This document shows, in pieces, positions 1 through 8,273 of a DNA stretch of 59,796 bases. The position numbers and the translations under genes were made by a program. Within the stretch, counting starts at the first letter, position 1. Each line of letters begins with the position of its first letter. The notes beneath the pieces were generated by a model. The model was given only the letters and a program-made list of their open reading frames with translations. It was not told the DNA's origin and made no database searches. This stretch comes from Arthrobacter sp. fls2-241-R2A-200 (GTDB taxonomy: Bacteria; Actinomycetota; Actinomycetes; Actinomycetales; Micrococcaceae), in the NCBI RefSeq assembly GCF_030209745.1, contig NZ_JARVRJ010000018.1, positions 1 to 59,796 of the forward strand. Reading direction: 5' to 3'.

Positions 1-54
<54 letters not shown>

Positions 55-364
55 AGTGCCGGTGCGGCGGGCAGCCCAGTGGGCATTCCGTCGCTTTCCG
101 ACGAGTAAAAACTCTATAGGAGGTTGCATCAAACTCCAAATCGCAAGGGATTTTGGGGTGGACGGAAGTGGCGCGACGGCGGCAAATGGCGCGTATTCAC
201 GCGGTTCCCGCGAGTTTCATCATTGTAATTTCACCGATGTTGTTCAGTGGTGGCGTCCAGTCACCATTGGCTATCTGGGTGGTTTTGCATTCGGGCCTGT
301 GTCCGTTAGTCTTCTGTATGCACCTGGGCCGTGAGGCCGGATGTGCCGAAAGGCTGGTGCACAG
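55..364. other. Intergenic stretch between tRNA-Gly and tRNA-Val
   Basis: About 310 bases separate two divergent tRNA genes. The open frames here overlap one another, have no ribosome binding site and encode no recognisable motif. I see no gene. The promoters of both tRNAs should lie here, but I could not single out convincing -35/-10 boxes. Confidence 0.5.
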
Positions 365-439
365 GGGCGATTGGCGCAGTGGTAGCGCGCTTCGTTCACA
401 CCGAAGAGGTCACTGGTTCGAACCCAGTATCGCCCACCA
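365..439 (+). tRNA. tRNA-Val (CAC) with encoded CCA
   Basis: The acceptor strands GGGCGAT and ATCGCCC pair fully. The anticodon stem CTTCG/CGAAG closes a seven-base loop TTCACAC, giving anticodon CAC (valine). The T-arm has GGTTCGAAC. The discriminator base A at 436 is followed by an encoded CCA at 437-439. A strong hairpin terminator follows immediately. Confidence 0.95.
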
Positions 440-445
440 TCGGAG

Positions 446-500
446 AACCCGTCCGGACTGGAAAACTTGGTAAGTCAGTCCGGGCGGGTTTTCCTTTTTA
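446..500 (+). terminator. Rho-independent terminator after tRNA-Val
   Basis: Bases 446-460 and 476-490 form a nearly perfect 15-bp inverted repeat (AACCCGTCCGGACTG against CAGTCCGGGCGGGTT). The stem is followed by a T-rich run at 489-499. It lies directly behind the tRNA-Val gene, so it most likely ends that transcript. Confidence 0.85.
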
Positions 501-596
501 ACTCCTTTTTAGCTTTCAGCTCGTTCTTAGCGCAGGATTTCCTTCAGCCTCAGTACTTTTACGTCACGATGTCCGCATACGCTGCACTTGCTGAGC

Positions 597-761
597 GTGA
601 GCGAACAAGAAGCCCAAACCGCTGGTCCTGTCCCTGCGTCGTATGCGGTGCCCGCTGACCTCGCCGCCAAGGCCCCCATCCTGGCGGCAAAACTCGAAAA
701 CCTGCCGGCCGAACAACTACTCATGCTCTTCCCGCCGGAGAATTCTGTCGGTGCCATGTGA
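597..761 (+). CDS. Possible 54-aa protein upstream of the nuclease gene
   Basis: A GTG-started frame of 54 codons ends 12 bases before the next gene. The product would begin MSEQEAQTAGPVPAS and end LPAEQLLMLFPPENSVGAM. Codon choice is GC-rich at third positions (runs such as GCC GCC AAG GCC), as in real genes of this genome, and the product is acidic and alanine-rich. There is no clear Shine-Dalgarno sequence, a TTG at 588 is an alternative start, and I recognise no family. It could be co-transcribed with the downstream nuclease gene. Confidence 0.4.
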   Translation: MSEQEAQTAGPVPASYAVPADLAAKAPILAAKLENLPAEQLLMLFPPENSVGAM

Positions 762-773
762 CACAGTCTTTGT

Positions 774-1676
774 ATGACTGCTCCACTGCTTGCCCACGCT
801 ACTGACTACGGACGAATGTACGCCCGCTCCACCACGGAGCAATTCTCGGTCCCTTCCATCACCACCGTCATAGGACAACAAGCCCACGCGCTTGACGGGT
901 GGTTCAGTTACATGGGTGCGAGCAGTCTTGCGGCCGATCCCGAACTCCCGGCGCTTCTTGGCAGCCCTGCCAGGATCCGCCAGGCCGTCAACAAAGCAGC
1001 GAAGGCTGCGGAGGCATACCGTGACCAGGCTGCTGCGCGGGGAGACCGCGTCCACACCTACTGCGAGCAAGTAGCACTGAGGGCCCTTGGCCTTCCCCAC
1101 CGGATGCAGGAGTGCCGGGAAGAACTGGCTGCACACGGAGAGCAAGCCTTCGCCGCAAGGTTTGATGAATGGTGGGAGCTTTACCGGGTGGAACCGCTGG
1201 CACCGGAAATAACCGTATGGAATAAGACAGTTGGCTACGCAGGCACGCTGGACCTCGTGGCAAGGATCAACGGCCGGATCTGCCTGATCGATTACAAAAC
1301 CAAGGGAACAACGCGTGACGGCACCGTGAAGACCTTGGACGACAAAGTCGTCATGCAGCTTGTCGCCGGGATGAAGGCGGAGGAGAGCTTGGTTGACCCC
1401 CTTGCCGGCCAGTGGGAGCCCTGGGCGTATGGGGATAATCCCATGCTGCTTGCCGTTGCCATCGGGGAAACGGAGGTCCGGCCCCAACGTGCAAACCCGG
1501 AGATCCTCAAGCATCACTGGTGGAAGTTCTGCGCCCTCCGCCGCGTCTGGGAAATGAATGCGGATGTGGTGGCCGCTGGGCAGGCACTGCTGCCGGTCGC
1601 GCCGCCGGTCTACTCTGCGGCTAATCCGGCACCCGTGGACAGCGCCCGCCTCGTGTCCTCCACTAAACTGGCTTAG
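774..1676 (+). CDS. PD-(D/E)XK (RecB/Cas4-type) nuclease domain protein
   Basis: This 300-aa protein has the residue pattern of a RecB-like PD-(D/E)XK nuclease. His94 lies in GDRVHTYCE, followed by Glu145, Asp160 in GTLDLVARING, the IDYKTK block with Asp173 and Lys175, and a Gln195 helix. All metal-binding and catalytic positions of the family appear to be present, so it should be a DNA (or RNA) nuclease. No helicase or Cas genes are nearby. It sits just upstream of def with a 50-base gap, so a repair or housekeeping role is more likely than CRISPR adaptation. The ATG at 774 has no clear ribosome site. The fold call comes from motif order only; the substrate is unknown. Confidence 0.7.
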   Translation: MTAPLLAHATDYGRMYARSTTEQFSVPSITTVIGQQAHALDGWFSYMGASSLAADPELPALLGSPARIRQAVNKAAKAAEAYRDQAAARGDRVHTYCEQVALRALGLPHRMQECREELAAHGEQAFAARFDEWWELYRVEPLAPEITVWNKTVGYAGTLDLVARINGRICLIDYKTKGTTRDGTVKTLDDKVVMQLVAGMKAEESLVDPLAGQWEPWAYGDNPMLLAVAIGETEVRPQRANPEILKHHWWKFCALRRVWEMNADVVAAGQALLPVAPPVYSAANPAPVDSARLVSSTKLA

Positions 1677-1726
1677 GCTCCGCAAGACCCGCGGCCTGCT
1701 TTGACGATCGTGAGGACTGACAGTAC

Positions 1727-2299
1727 ATGGCAATTTTGAGTATCAGAATCATTGGGGATCCGGTGCTGCGCACCGTGGCCGATCCCGTCACTGATTTCGG
1801 TCCCGAGCTTGCCAAGCTGGTATCAGACATGACAGAAACCATGGAGGACGTGGACGGCGCAGGCCTGGCCGCTCCCCAAGTCGGGGTGAGCAAGCGCGTC
1901 TTCACCTACCGGATCGGTGGAGTGGAGGGGCACATCATCAACCCCGTGCTCGAAAACAGCGAGGATTTCCAGCCCGACCAGGTTGAAGGTTGCCTCTCGA
2001 TCCCCGGACTGGGATTCCCTGTCCGCCGATACCGGAGAACCCGGGTAACCGGGGTGGACCTGCACGGCGATCCGGTCTCGGTGGAGGCTGAAGGGATGCT
2101 CGCACGCTGTTTCCAGCACGAGACAGACCACCTGGACGGAATCTTGTACACGGATCGGTTGGAGGGGGAGGACCGAAAGACCGCCCTGCGCGCCATCCGC
2201 CACGCAAATTATCACGCCATCACCGAGCAGACGACCACCAAGCGGGCCGGTACCGTGGGCTCCAGCTTCGGTGGCGGCAGCTTCGGGGTTCCCGCGTGA
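1727..2299 (+). CDS. def: Peptide deformylase
   Basis: Removes the formyl group from the N-terminal methionine of new proteins. All three deformylase motifs are present: GAGLAAPQ (residues 44-51), EGCLS (87-91, Cys89 binds the metal) and HETDH (131-135, two His ligands with catalytic Glu132). At 190 aa it is of normal length; the C-terminal tail after residue 170 is low-complexity and actinobacterial-like. The stop overlaps the fmt start by four bases, so deformylase and formyltransferase are translationally coupled, the classic def-fmt arrangement. Confidence 0.97.
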   Translation: MAILSIRIIGDPVLRTVADPVTDFGPELAKLVSDMTETMEDVDGAGLAAPQVGVSKRVFTYRIGGVEGHIINPVLENSEDFQPDQVEGCLSIPGLGFPVRRYRRTRVTGVDLHGDPVSVEAEGMLARCFQHETDHLDGILYTDRLEGEDRKTALRAIRHANYHAITEQTTTKRAGTVGSSFGGGSFGVPA

Positions 2300-3216
2300 G
2301 GGTACTTTTTGCCGGGACTCCCGCCGTCGCGGTGCCGTCGCTGAACGCACTGCTGAAGGCAGGGTTCGACGTCGTAGCTGTCCTCACCCGACCGGACGCG
2401 CCCGTGGGGCGCAAGCGGATCATGACGCCCTCTCCTGTGGCAGCTCGCGCAGAGGAACTCGGCATTGAGGTCATCCGCGCAGCAAAGGTGGATGCAGAGA
2501 CCACCAAACGCATCTCAGACATTGCCCCGGATGTCGCGGCCATTGTTGCCTACGGCGGAATTGTTCCCCCGGCCGCGTTGGCAATACCTCGGCACGGTTG
2601 GGTCAACCTGCATTTTTCCCTCCTTCCGGCATGGCGCGGCGCCGCTCCGGTGCAGCGTTCCATCATTGCCGGCGACGACGTCACCGGCGCGGCAACGTTC
2701 CAACTCGAAAAAGGCCTTGATACCGGGCCTGTCTTTGGCACCCTCACCGAAACGGTGCACCCGGAGGACACCGCCGGGCAACTTCTCGAACGGCTTTCGG
2801 ACAGCGGCGCAGTCCTTCTGAGCCAGACGCTCTCCGCGATCGATGCTGGACGAGCCGTTGCCCAACCGCAAGCGGGGGAGGTGTCCTTGGCTCCCAAACT
2901 GACGCTGGAGGATGGGCGCTTGGACTGGCAGCAGCCTGCCCTGGCACTGAATCGACGAGCTCGGGGCGTTACCCCGGAGCCTGGAGCTTGGACCACCTTG
3001 GAAGGCCAAAGGGTCAAACTTGAACCAGTTCGGCTAAGGCCCGACGTCAAGAACCTTGCACCGGGAGCCATCAAGGTGGACGCAGGCGCGGTCCTGGTGG
3101 GCACTGGATCCCATGCAGTAGAGCTGGGCCGGATTCAGCCGGCCGGTAAGAAAATGATGTCGTCGGCCGACTGGGCCCGTGGCTTGGCAGCACCCGAGAG
3201 AGTGGTATTCGAATGA
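2296..3216 (+). CDS. fmt: Methionyl-tRNA formyltransferase
   Basis: Formylates initiator Met-tRNA using 10-formyl-tetrahydrofolate. The 306-aa product shows the catalytic triad of the family: Asn105 and His107 in NLHFSLLPAWRG, and Asp142 in GLDTGP. An N-terminal Rossmann-type start (MRVLFAGTPAVA) and a C-terminal OB-fold region complete the usual architecture. It begins with GTG inside the def stop (GTGA) and its own stop overlaps the rsmB start, so def-fmt-rsmB form one translationally coupled operon. Confidence 0.97.
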   Translation: MRVLFAGTPAVAVPSLNALLKAGFDVVAVLTRPDAPVGRKRIMTPSPVAARAEELGIEVIRAAKVDAETTKRISDIAPDVAAIVAYGGIVPPAALAIPRHGWVNLHFSLLPAWRGAAPVQRSIIAGDDVTGAATFQLEKGLDTGPVFGTLTETVHPEDTAGQLLERLSDSGAVLLSQTLSAIDAGRAVAQPQAGEVSLAPKLTLEDGRLDWQQPALALNRRARGVTPEPGAWTTLEGQRVKLEPVRLRPDVKNLAPGAIKVDAGAVLVGTGSHAVELGRIQPAGKKMMSSADWARGLAAPERVVFE

Positions 3217-4757
3217 ACGAGTCCGGCCGTCGTGGGCCCAGCAGCAGTGGCAACCGGGACGAACGTGGCAACCGGGATGCCGCTGGCAACAGCAGGCGGA
3301 ACGCCCAAGGCCGGGAGCGTAACAGGGGCCCGCAGCGTGGCTTCTCGAACAACGCCCCGTCCCAGCGCACGCGTAGGGCAGATCCGGCCCGCCTGGTGGC
3401 TTTCGAAGTCCTCCGTGCCGTGGCCTCCGAGGACGCCTATGCAAACCTTGTCCTTCCCGCCCGGATCCGCGAGCACCGCCTCGACCGCCGGGATGCGGGA
3501 TTTGCTACGGAGCTAAGCTATGGCGCCCTGCGGGGGCAGGGTACGTACGATGCCATCCTGGCCCGCTGCGTTGACCGGCCGCTGGACCAGTTGGACCCCG
3601 CAGTTCTGGATGCGCTGCGGATCGGTGTCCACCAGATTCTCTCCATGCGGGTCCCGCCCCACGCCGCCTTGGACCAAACCGTTGGGTTGGCGCGCGCAGT
3701 TATCGGAGCAGGCCCGTCCGCGCTCATTAATGCTGTCCTCCGTAAAGTCACGGCCCACACGTTCGACGAGTGGCTCGGCATCCTGCTCCACGATGAAACG
3801 GATGAGACCAAAGTCGCCGCCCTGCGCCATGCGCACCCCGAATGGATCGTTCGGGCCTTGCGCCAATCGTTGGTCAACCATGGACGTCCTAAAGCCGAGA
3901 TTGACTCCTTGCTGGAGGCCGATAACGCTGCGCCCGTGGTGAACCTCGTGGCGTTGCCCGGGCTGGGCGACCTTGAGGAAGCCTTCGAGAACGGCGCCAC
4001 GCCCGGCGAGCTCGTGGAGGATTCGGCCCTCTCGGCCGGCGGTGACCTGGGCCGCTTCGAGTCGGTCCGGCGCGGGACCACGCGCGTTCAGGACGTCGGA
4101 TCGCAACTGGTGGCGCGAGCCTTGGCTGGCATCAGCCTCGAGGGTGCCACGCAGGGCGGGGAACGGTGGCTGGACTTGTGTGCGGGGCCTGGCGGGAAGG
4201 CGGCGCTCCTTGCAGCGTTGGCGTACCGCGAGGGCGCGACGCTCTTGGCAAACGAACCTGCGCCGCATCGAGCAAAACTGGTTCGACAAGCACTCTCGGC
4301 TGTGCCGGAGGAGGCATGGGCGGTGCGGACCGGTGACGGGCGGCAGGTCGGCGTCGAGCAGCCGGAATCCTTCGACCGCGTGCTGGTGGACGTACCCTGC
4401 AGCGGCCTCGGCGCCCTGCGTCGGCGCCCGGAGTCGAGGTGGCGCCGGACGCCGAAGGACATTGCCGACCTCGGCCCATTGCAGCGTGAACTGTTGAACT
4501 CCGCTGTTGACGCCGTCAAGCCCGGCGGGGTGGTTGCCTACGTGACGTGCTCTCCGCACCCGGCTGAAACAACCACCGTGGTGGGCGACGTCCTCGCGAA
4601 GCGGTCGGACCTGGAACTGTTGGATGCAGGACAAGCACTTGACCATGTCAGCCTCACAGGTAACTTGGGGGCCGGCCACGAGCTCATGGCCCAACTGTGG
4701 CCCCATGTGCACCAAACCGATGCAATGTTCATGGCCATCATCCGAAAGAAGTCCTAA
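3213..4757 (+). CDS. rsmB: 16S rRNA (cytosine-967-C5) methyltransferase
   Basis: This is a 514-aa RsmB/Sun-type SAM-dependent RNA methyltransferase. An Arg/Asn-rich tail (residues 1-48) precedes a NusB-like RNA-binding domain (about 50-190), followed by the methyltransferase domain with LDLCAGPGGK as the SAM loop. The two catalytic cysteines of the RNA m5C family are visible: Cys396 in PCSGLG and Cys446 in TCSPHPAE. It overlaps fmt by four bases. The basic N-terminal extension is common in actinobacterial versions. Confidence 0.94.
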   Translation: MNESGRRGPSSSGNRDERGNRDAAGNSRRNAQGRERNRGPQRGFSNNAPSQRTRRADPARLVAFEVLRAVASEDAYANLVLPARIREHRLDRRDAGFATELSYGALRGQGTYDAILARCVDRPLDQLDPAVLDALRIGVHQILSMRVPPHAALDQTVGLARAVIGAGPSALINAVLRKVTAHTFDEWLGILLHDETDETKVAALRHAHPEWIVRALRQSLVNHGRPKAEIDSLLEADNAAPVVNLVALPGLGDLEEAFENGATPGELVEDSALSAGGDLGRFESVRRGTTRVQDVGSQLVARALAGISLEGATQGGERWLDLCAGPGGKAALLAALAYREGATLLANEPAPHRAKLVRQALSAVPEEAWAVRTGDGRQVGVEQPESFDRVLVDVPCSGLGALRRRPESRWRRTPKDIADLGPLQRELLNSAVDAVKPGGVVAYVTCSPHPAETTTVVGDVLAKRSDLELLDAGQALDHVSLTGNLGAGHELMAQLWPHVHQTDAMFMAIIRKKS

Positions 4758-4838
4758 CCGCAGAACGCCTTCTGCGGGGCCCGCGGCGCGGGCCGCGGCC
4801 GCCGTCGCTCCAGAAACCATTTACCTGAAGGGCCTGCC

Positions 4839-5513
4839 TTGTCCCAGTGCTGTATCAACCCGAGCATCCTGTCCGCGGACTTCGTCAACCTTGAGTCGGA
4901 ACTGCAGCGGATCAGCAATGCCGATGCTGTCCATGTGGACGTCATGGACAACCATTTCGTGCCCAACCTGACCCTTGGCCTGCCGGTGGTTCAGCGGATA
5001 CAAGCGGTCAGCCCGGTTCCGCTGGATGCCCACCTCATGATTTCCGACGCCGACCGCTGGGCGCCTGCCTACGCCGACGCCGGCGTCGCTTCCGTTACGT
5101 TCCATGCGGAAGCGGCCATGGCACCGGTCAAGTTGGCCCGTGAGCTTCGGGCCCGTGGGTCCAAGGCGGGGATGGCGCTGCGGCCGGCCACCGCCGTGGA
5201 GCCGTACCTGGACATGCTCGGTGAGCTGGACATGCTGCTCATCATGACTGTTGAACCCGGTTTTGGCGGCCAGTCATTCCTCGACCTGACCTTGCCCAAG
5301 ATCCGGCGTGCACGCGCTGCGGTTGAGGGCTCGGGGATTGGCGTGGCCATACAGGTTGATGGTGGCATTACGGAGGAGACCATCACCCGCGCCGCCGAGG
5401 CAGGGGCCAACGTATTTGTTGCGGGTTCGGCCGTCTACGGGCACCAGGACCCGGCGATGGCGATCGAGCGGCTCCGCGCAGCAGGGCAAGCTGCCATCGC
5501 GCAAAGCGCCTGA
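4839..5513 (+). CDS. rpe: Ribulose-phosphate 3-epimerase
   Basis: Interconverts ribulose 5-phosphate and xylulose 5-phosphate in the pentose phosphate pathway, which also supplies the ribulose 5-phosphate used by ribB downstream. The 224-aa product has the family hallmarks NPSILSADF near the start, HVDVMDNHFVPNL (metal-binding His and catalytic Asp), HLMI, MTVEPGFGGQSF and QVDGGI. Translation begins at a TTG; no better start lies in frame before the conserved N terminus. The riboflavin riboswitch starts 80 bases beyond its stop. Confidence 0.96.
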   Translation: MSQCCINPSILSADFVNLESELQRISNADAVHVDVMDNHFVPNLTLGLPVVQRIQAVSPVPLDAHLMISDADRWAPAYADAGVASVTFHAEAAMAPVKLARELRARGSKAGMALRPATAVEPYLDMLGELDMLLIMTVEPGFGGQSFLDLTLPKIRRARAAVEGSGIGVAIQVDGGITEETITRAAEAGANVFVAGSAVYGHQDPAMAIERLRAAGQAAIAQSA

Positions 5514-5592
5514 CCGCCGTCGCCACACATGTTACGCAGATCGCCGGGAATAGCCTGGCCGCGTTGGCAGTTGTGGCAGAATAGCAAAACAC

Positions 5593-5748
5593 ATACGTGC
5601 TCCGGGGTCGGTGTAAGTCCGAACCGGCGGTTATAGTCCGCGACCCGCGAGCCATCGGATTCCAAGTCATTGGAAGCCGATGGCGGACGGTTGAACCGGT
5701 GGAATTCCGGTACCGACAGTTAAAGTCTGGATGGGAGAAGCACGTACA
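5593..5748 (+). promoter_or_regulatory. FMN riboswitch (RFN element)
   Basis: The segment carries the diagnostic RFN blocks in order: CTCCGGGGTCGGTG, AGTCCGAACCGGCGG, TATAGTCCGCGACCCG, a variable arm with a hairpin (about 5653-5683), then GGTTGAACCGGTG, ACCGACAG and TCTGGATGGGAGAAG. The outer stem is closed by ACGTGC (5595-5600) with GCACGT (5740-5745). It precedes the riboflavin transporter and biosynthesis operon by about 90 bases, so FMN binding should turn the whole operon down. Confidence 0.97.
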
Positions 5749-5836
5749 GCCATGCTGTGGGCGCCCGTTGCGGTCGCTCCCGCAGTGCGCTGTCGTACAC
5801 CCCCGGAGTCATCGCGGCTTACTGGGAAGGAACGGC

Positions 5837-6529
5837 ATGGATTTTCTGCGATGGCTCTTCGAAGCACAGATTCCCATTGGGGGATCTGCGCTTGTTTTAC
5901 GCGAAGTGCTTGGAAACATTTTTGGGCTCCTCAGCGCCCTTGGCGGTATGCGCCGTAAAGTCTGGGCTTGGCCGGTTGGCATTATTGGCAACGGCCTCCT
6001 GCTCACCGTGTTTCTCGGAAACGTCTTTGGTGCTGCCACGCCTGCAACCCTGTGGGGCCAAGCTGCCCGGCAGGTCATGTTCATCGGGGTTGCCGGATAC
6101 GGCTGGTACCGCTGGCGCCAAGCACGCATCTCCGGCTCCCAAGGGCAAGTAATCGTCCCCGGTTGGGCGGGTAACAACGTCCGCATCGCCTTGGCCGGTG
6201 CCATGATCGCAGGCACGGCCGCGCTGACCCCGCTGTTCGGCGCCCTCGGTTCATACCCGCCAGTCTGGGCAGATGCGTGGACTTTCATGGGTTCCCTGCT
6301 TGCCACCTACGGAATGGCCCGTGGATGGACTGAGTTCTGGCTCATCTGGGTTGCCGTTGACATTGTCGGGGTTCCCTTGCTGTTCAGCGCCGGCTACTAC
6401 GCCAGCGCCGTCATGTATCTGTTCTACGGGTTCTTCACCCTCGCCGGGTTCTTTGTTTGGTGGCGGGCCGACAAACGCGAACACCGCTCTACCGGTGCCG
6501 CAGCGGTGACTGTCGGAGCCGCCCTATGA
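5837..6529 (+). CDS. ribM: PnuC/RibM-type riboflavin transporter
   Basis: A 230-aa hydrophobic protein with about six to seven membrane segments. It has PnuC-family features: an N-terminal segment rich in WPVGIIGN, a TxxYGWxxW-like GYGWYRWRQ, and a C-terminal GVPLLFSAGYYASAVMYLFYGFFTLAGF block. Under an FMN riboswitch and directly before ribD, it is best read as the riboflavin facilitator RibM known from Streptomyces and Corynebacterium, rather than the nicotinamide riboside carrier PnuC. I chose the ATG at 5837 (after GGAAGGAA) because the longer open frame runs back through the riboswitch. Its stop overlaps the ribD start (ATGA). Confidence 0.88.
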   Translation: MDFLRWLFEAQIPIGGSALVLREVLGNIFGLLSALGGMRRKVWAWPVGIIGNGLLLTVFLGNVFGAATPATLWGQAARQVMFIGVAGYGWYRWRQARISGSQGQVIVPGWAGNNVRIALAGAMIAGTAALTPLFGALGSYPPVWADAWTFMGSLLATYGMARGWTEFWLIWVAVDIVGVPLLFSAGYYASAVMYLFYGFFTLAGFFVWWRADKREHRSTGAAAVTVGAAL

Positions 6530-7647
6530 ATGCTGCCGACACCACATACACCTCCGCCGAGCGTGCTGCCATGGGTTCAGCCCTGGCCGCGGCCTTGCGC
6601 GGACCGCGCGGTGCAAACCCCCTGGTGGGCGCCGTGATTTTGAGCCCCAGCGGAGAGCCATTGGCTACCGGATACCATAGGGGCGCGGGTACGGCCCACG
6701 CCGAGGCTGACGCCATTTTTGAGGCAGCACGGCAAGGCATCGACGTCAGGGGAACCACCATGGTGGTCACCCTTGAGCCCTGTAACCACGTGGGCCGGAC
6801 GAATCCTTGCGCGCAGGCCATCATCGGTGCCGGAATCGCCCGGGTTGTCTACGCCGTCGACGATCCCCACGACCCGGCCGCCGGTGGAGCGCGCACTCTG
6901 CGCGCCGCCGGAATCGACGTCCGATCCGGGCTGGAAGCGATTGAGTCCACGAACCTCAATCGCGAGTGGTTCGACGCCGTGGCCGCTAAGCGCCCGTTCG
7001 TCACCCTGCACATTGCCCAGACGTTGGACAGCCGCATAGCCGCCGTCGATGGCACCAGCCAGTGGATCTCCAGCCCGGAGTCACTGGCCGATAATCATGG
7101 GTTGCGAGGCCTGATCGACGCGATCCTGGTGGGGACCGGGACGGTCCTTGCGGACAACCCCAGGCTTACCGCGCGCGAACCTGACGGCGGCCTGTCCGCC
7201 CGCCAGCCACTGCGCGCTGTCATGGGCTTGCGGGACGTTCCCCCGGATGCGGCCGTGCGCGGCGACGACGGCCGTTTCCGCCACCTGCCAACCAGGGATC
7301 CGGCGGAGGCGCTCAGCACCCTCTTCGCCGACGGCGTACGCCACGTCATGGTGGAAGGCGGCTCAAGTATCCTGAGTACTTTCCTGGCCGCAGGGCTGGT
7401 GGACGAGTTGATCGTCTACTTGGCTCCCACACTGCTGGGCTCCGGGACTCCTGCCCTGAACGACCTCGGCATCTCCACGCTTGCTGATGCGCAGCACTGG
7501 TCCTGGGACGAAGCAGGAGGCGGATCCGTCCGCACGCTGGGAAACGACCTTCGGCTCCATCTTCGGCCCAACCACAGGGCCGCCACCCCACCAAAGAATT
7601 CCGTTCCGGGCATTGAAGCTGCGGAACCAGTCACAGGAGGACACTGA
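6526..7647 (+). CDS. ribD: Bifunctional riboflavin deaminase/reductase
   Basis: Carries out the second and third steps of riboflavin synthesis: deamination of the pyrimidine, then NADPH reduction of the ribose. The N-terminal cytidine-deaminase-like domain (about 1-145) has the zinc site His58-Ala-Glu60 plus Cys86 and Cys95 in EPCNHVGRTNPC. The reductase domain (about 150-350) shows TLDSRIAAVDGTSQWIS and VEGGSSIL. The 373-aa length is normal with a slightly long C-terminal tail. I chose the ATG at 6526, which overlaps the ribM stop. Translation probably couples to ribE, whose ATG shares the last base of the stop. Confidence 0.96.
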   Translation: MNAADTTYTSAERAAMGSALAAALRGPRGANPLVGAVILSPSGEPLATGYHRGAGTAHAEADAIFEAARQGIDVRGTTMVVTLEPCNHVGRTNPCAQAIIGAGIARVVYAVDDPHDPAAGGARTLRAAGIDVRSGLEAIESTNLNREWFDAVAAKRPFVTLHIAQTLDSRIAAVDGTSQWISSPESLADNHGLRGLIDAILVGTGTVLADNPRLTAREPDGGLSARQPLRAVMGLRDVPPDAAVRGDDGRFRHLPTRDPAEALSTLFADGVRHVMVEGGSSILSTFLAAGLVDELIVYLAPTLLGSGTPALNDLGISTLADAQHWSWDEAGGGSVRTLGNDLRLHLRPNHRAATPPKNSVPGIEAAEPVTGGH

Positions 7648-8273
7648 TGTTTACGGGAATTGTTGCCGAACAGGGCACCGTTGTGGGCATTGAGCACGAC
7701 GGCGAGGCCAGCGCCACCTTGCGCCTGAAGGCGCCCACAACCACGGACGGTCTCGGCTTGGGTGGGTCCATCGCCGTCAACGGTGTGTGCCTCACGGCGA
7801 CGAAGATAGACGGGCAGGACTTCAGCGTCGATGTCATGGGTGAGACGCTCGTGCGGACCACCATCGGTGAACTCGCGCCAGGTGACAGCGTGAACCTGGA
7901 ACGCTGCGTCCAGGCGGGCGGACGCCTGGATGGCCATGTGGTGCAAGGCCACGTCGACGGTGTCGGGCAGCTTGTGGAACGTGAGGCACTGGGGAACTGG
8001 GATCGCCTACGGTTCGCCGTGCCACCCAACCTTGCCCGGTACATCGCCGAGAAGGGATCGATCGCCGTCGACGGTGTATCCCTGACCGTTACCGCCGTCA
8101 GCGCAGCAGCCGAGCCTGACCCGTGGTTTGAAGTTGGACTGATTCCCACCACACTCGAGGAAACGGGCTTGGGCGCCAAGACGGTAGGAGGGCGTGTGAA
8201 CCTCGAGGTTGACGTGCTCGCCAAGTACACCGAGAGGCTCTTGTCTTTTGCTCCGCAGGGAGACGTTCGATGA
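7647..8273 (+). CDS. ribE: Riboflavin synthase, alpha subunit
   Basis: Dismutates two 6,7-dimethyl-8-ribityllumazine molecules into riboflavin and the pyrimidine precursor. The 208-aa protein has the expected internal duplication: the lumazine-binding half starting MFTGIV with AVNGVCLTAT is repeated later with AVDGVSLTVT. The second half begins after VVQGHVDGVG near residue 97. The start codon overlaps the ribD stop and its stop overlaps the ribB start, so the rib genes are tightly coupled. Some authors call this gene ribC. Confidence 0.96.
   Translation: MFTGIVAEQGTVVGIEHDGEASATLRLKAPTTTDGLGLGGSIAVNGVCLTATKIDGQDFSVDVMGETLVRTTIGELAPGDSVNLERCVQAGGRLDGHVVQGHVDGVGQLVEREALGNWDRLRFAVPPNLARYIAEKGSIAVDGVSLTVTAVSAAAEPDPWFEVGLIPTTLEETGLGAKTVGGRVNLEVDVLAKYTERLLSFAPQGDVR

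Noticed and set aside
717..1733. Long minus-strand open frame (338 codons) opposite the nuclease gene
   Set aside because: It mirrors the codon structure of the plus-strand gene, its product lacks domains, and the plus frame has a full nuclease motif set.
3513..4820. 435-codon minus-strand frame opposite rsmB
   Set aside because: Shadow frame caused by high third-position GC; rsmB on the other strand is certain.
5597..5836. N-terminal extension of the RibM frame
   Set aside because: It translates the FMN riboswitch; the real start is the ATG at 5837.
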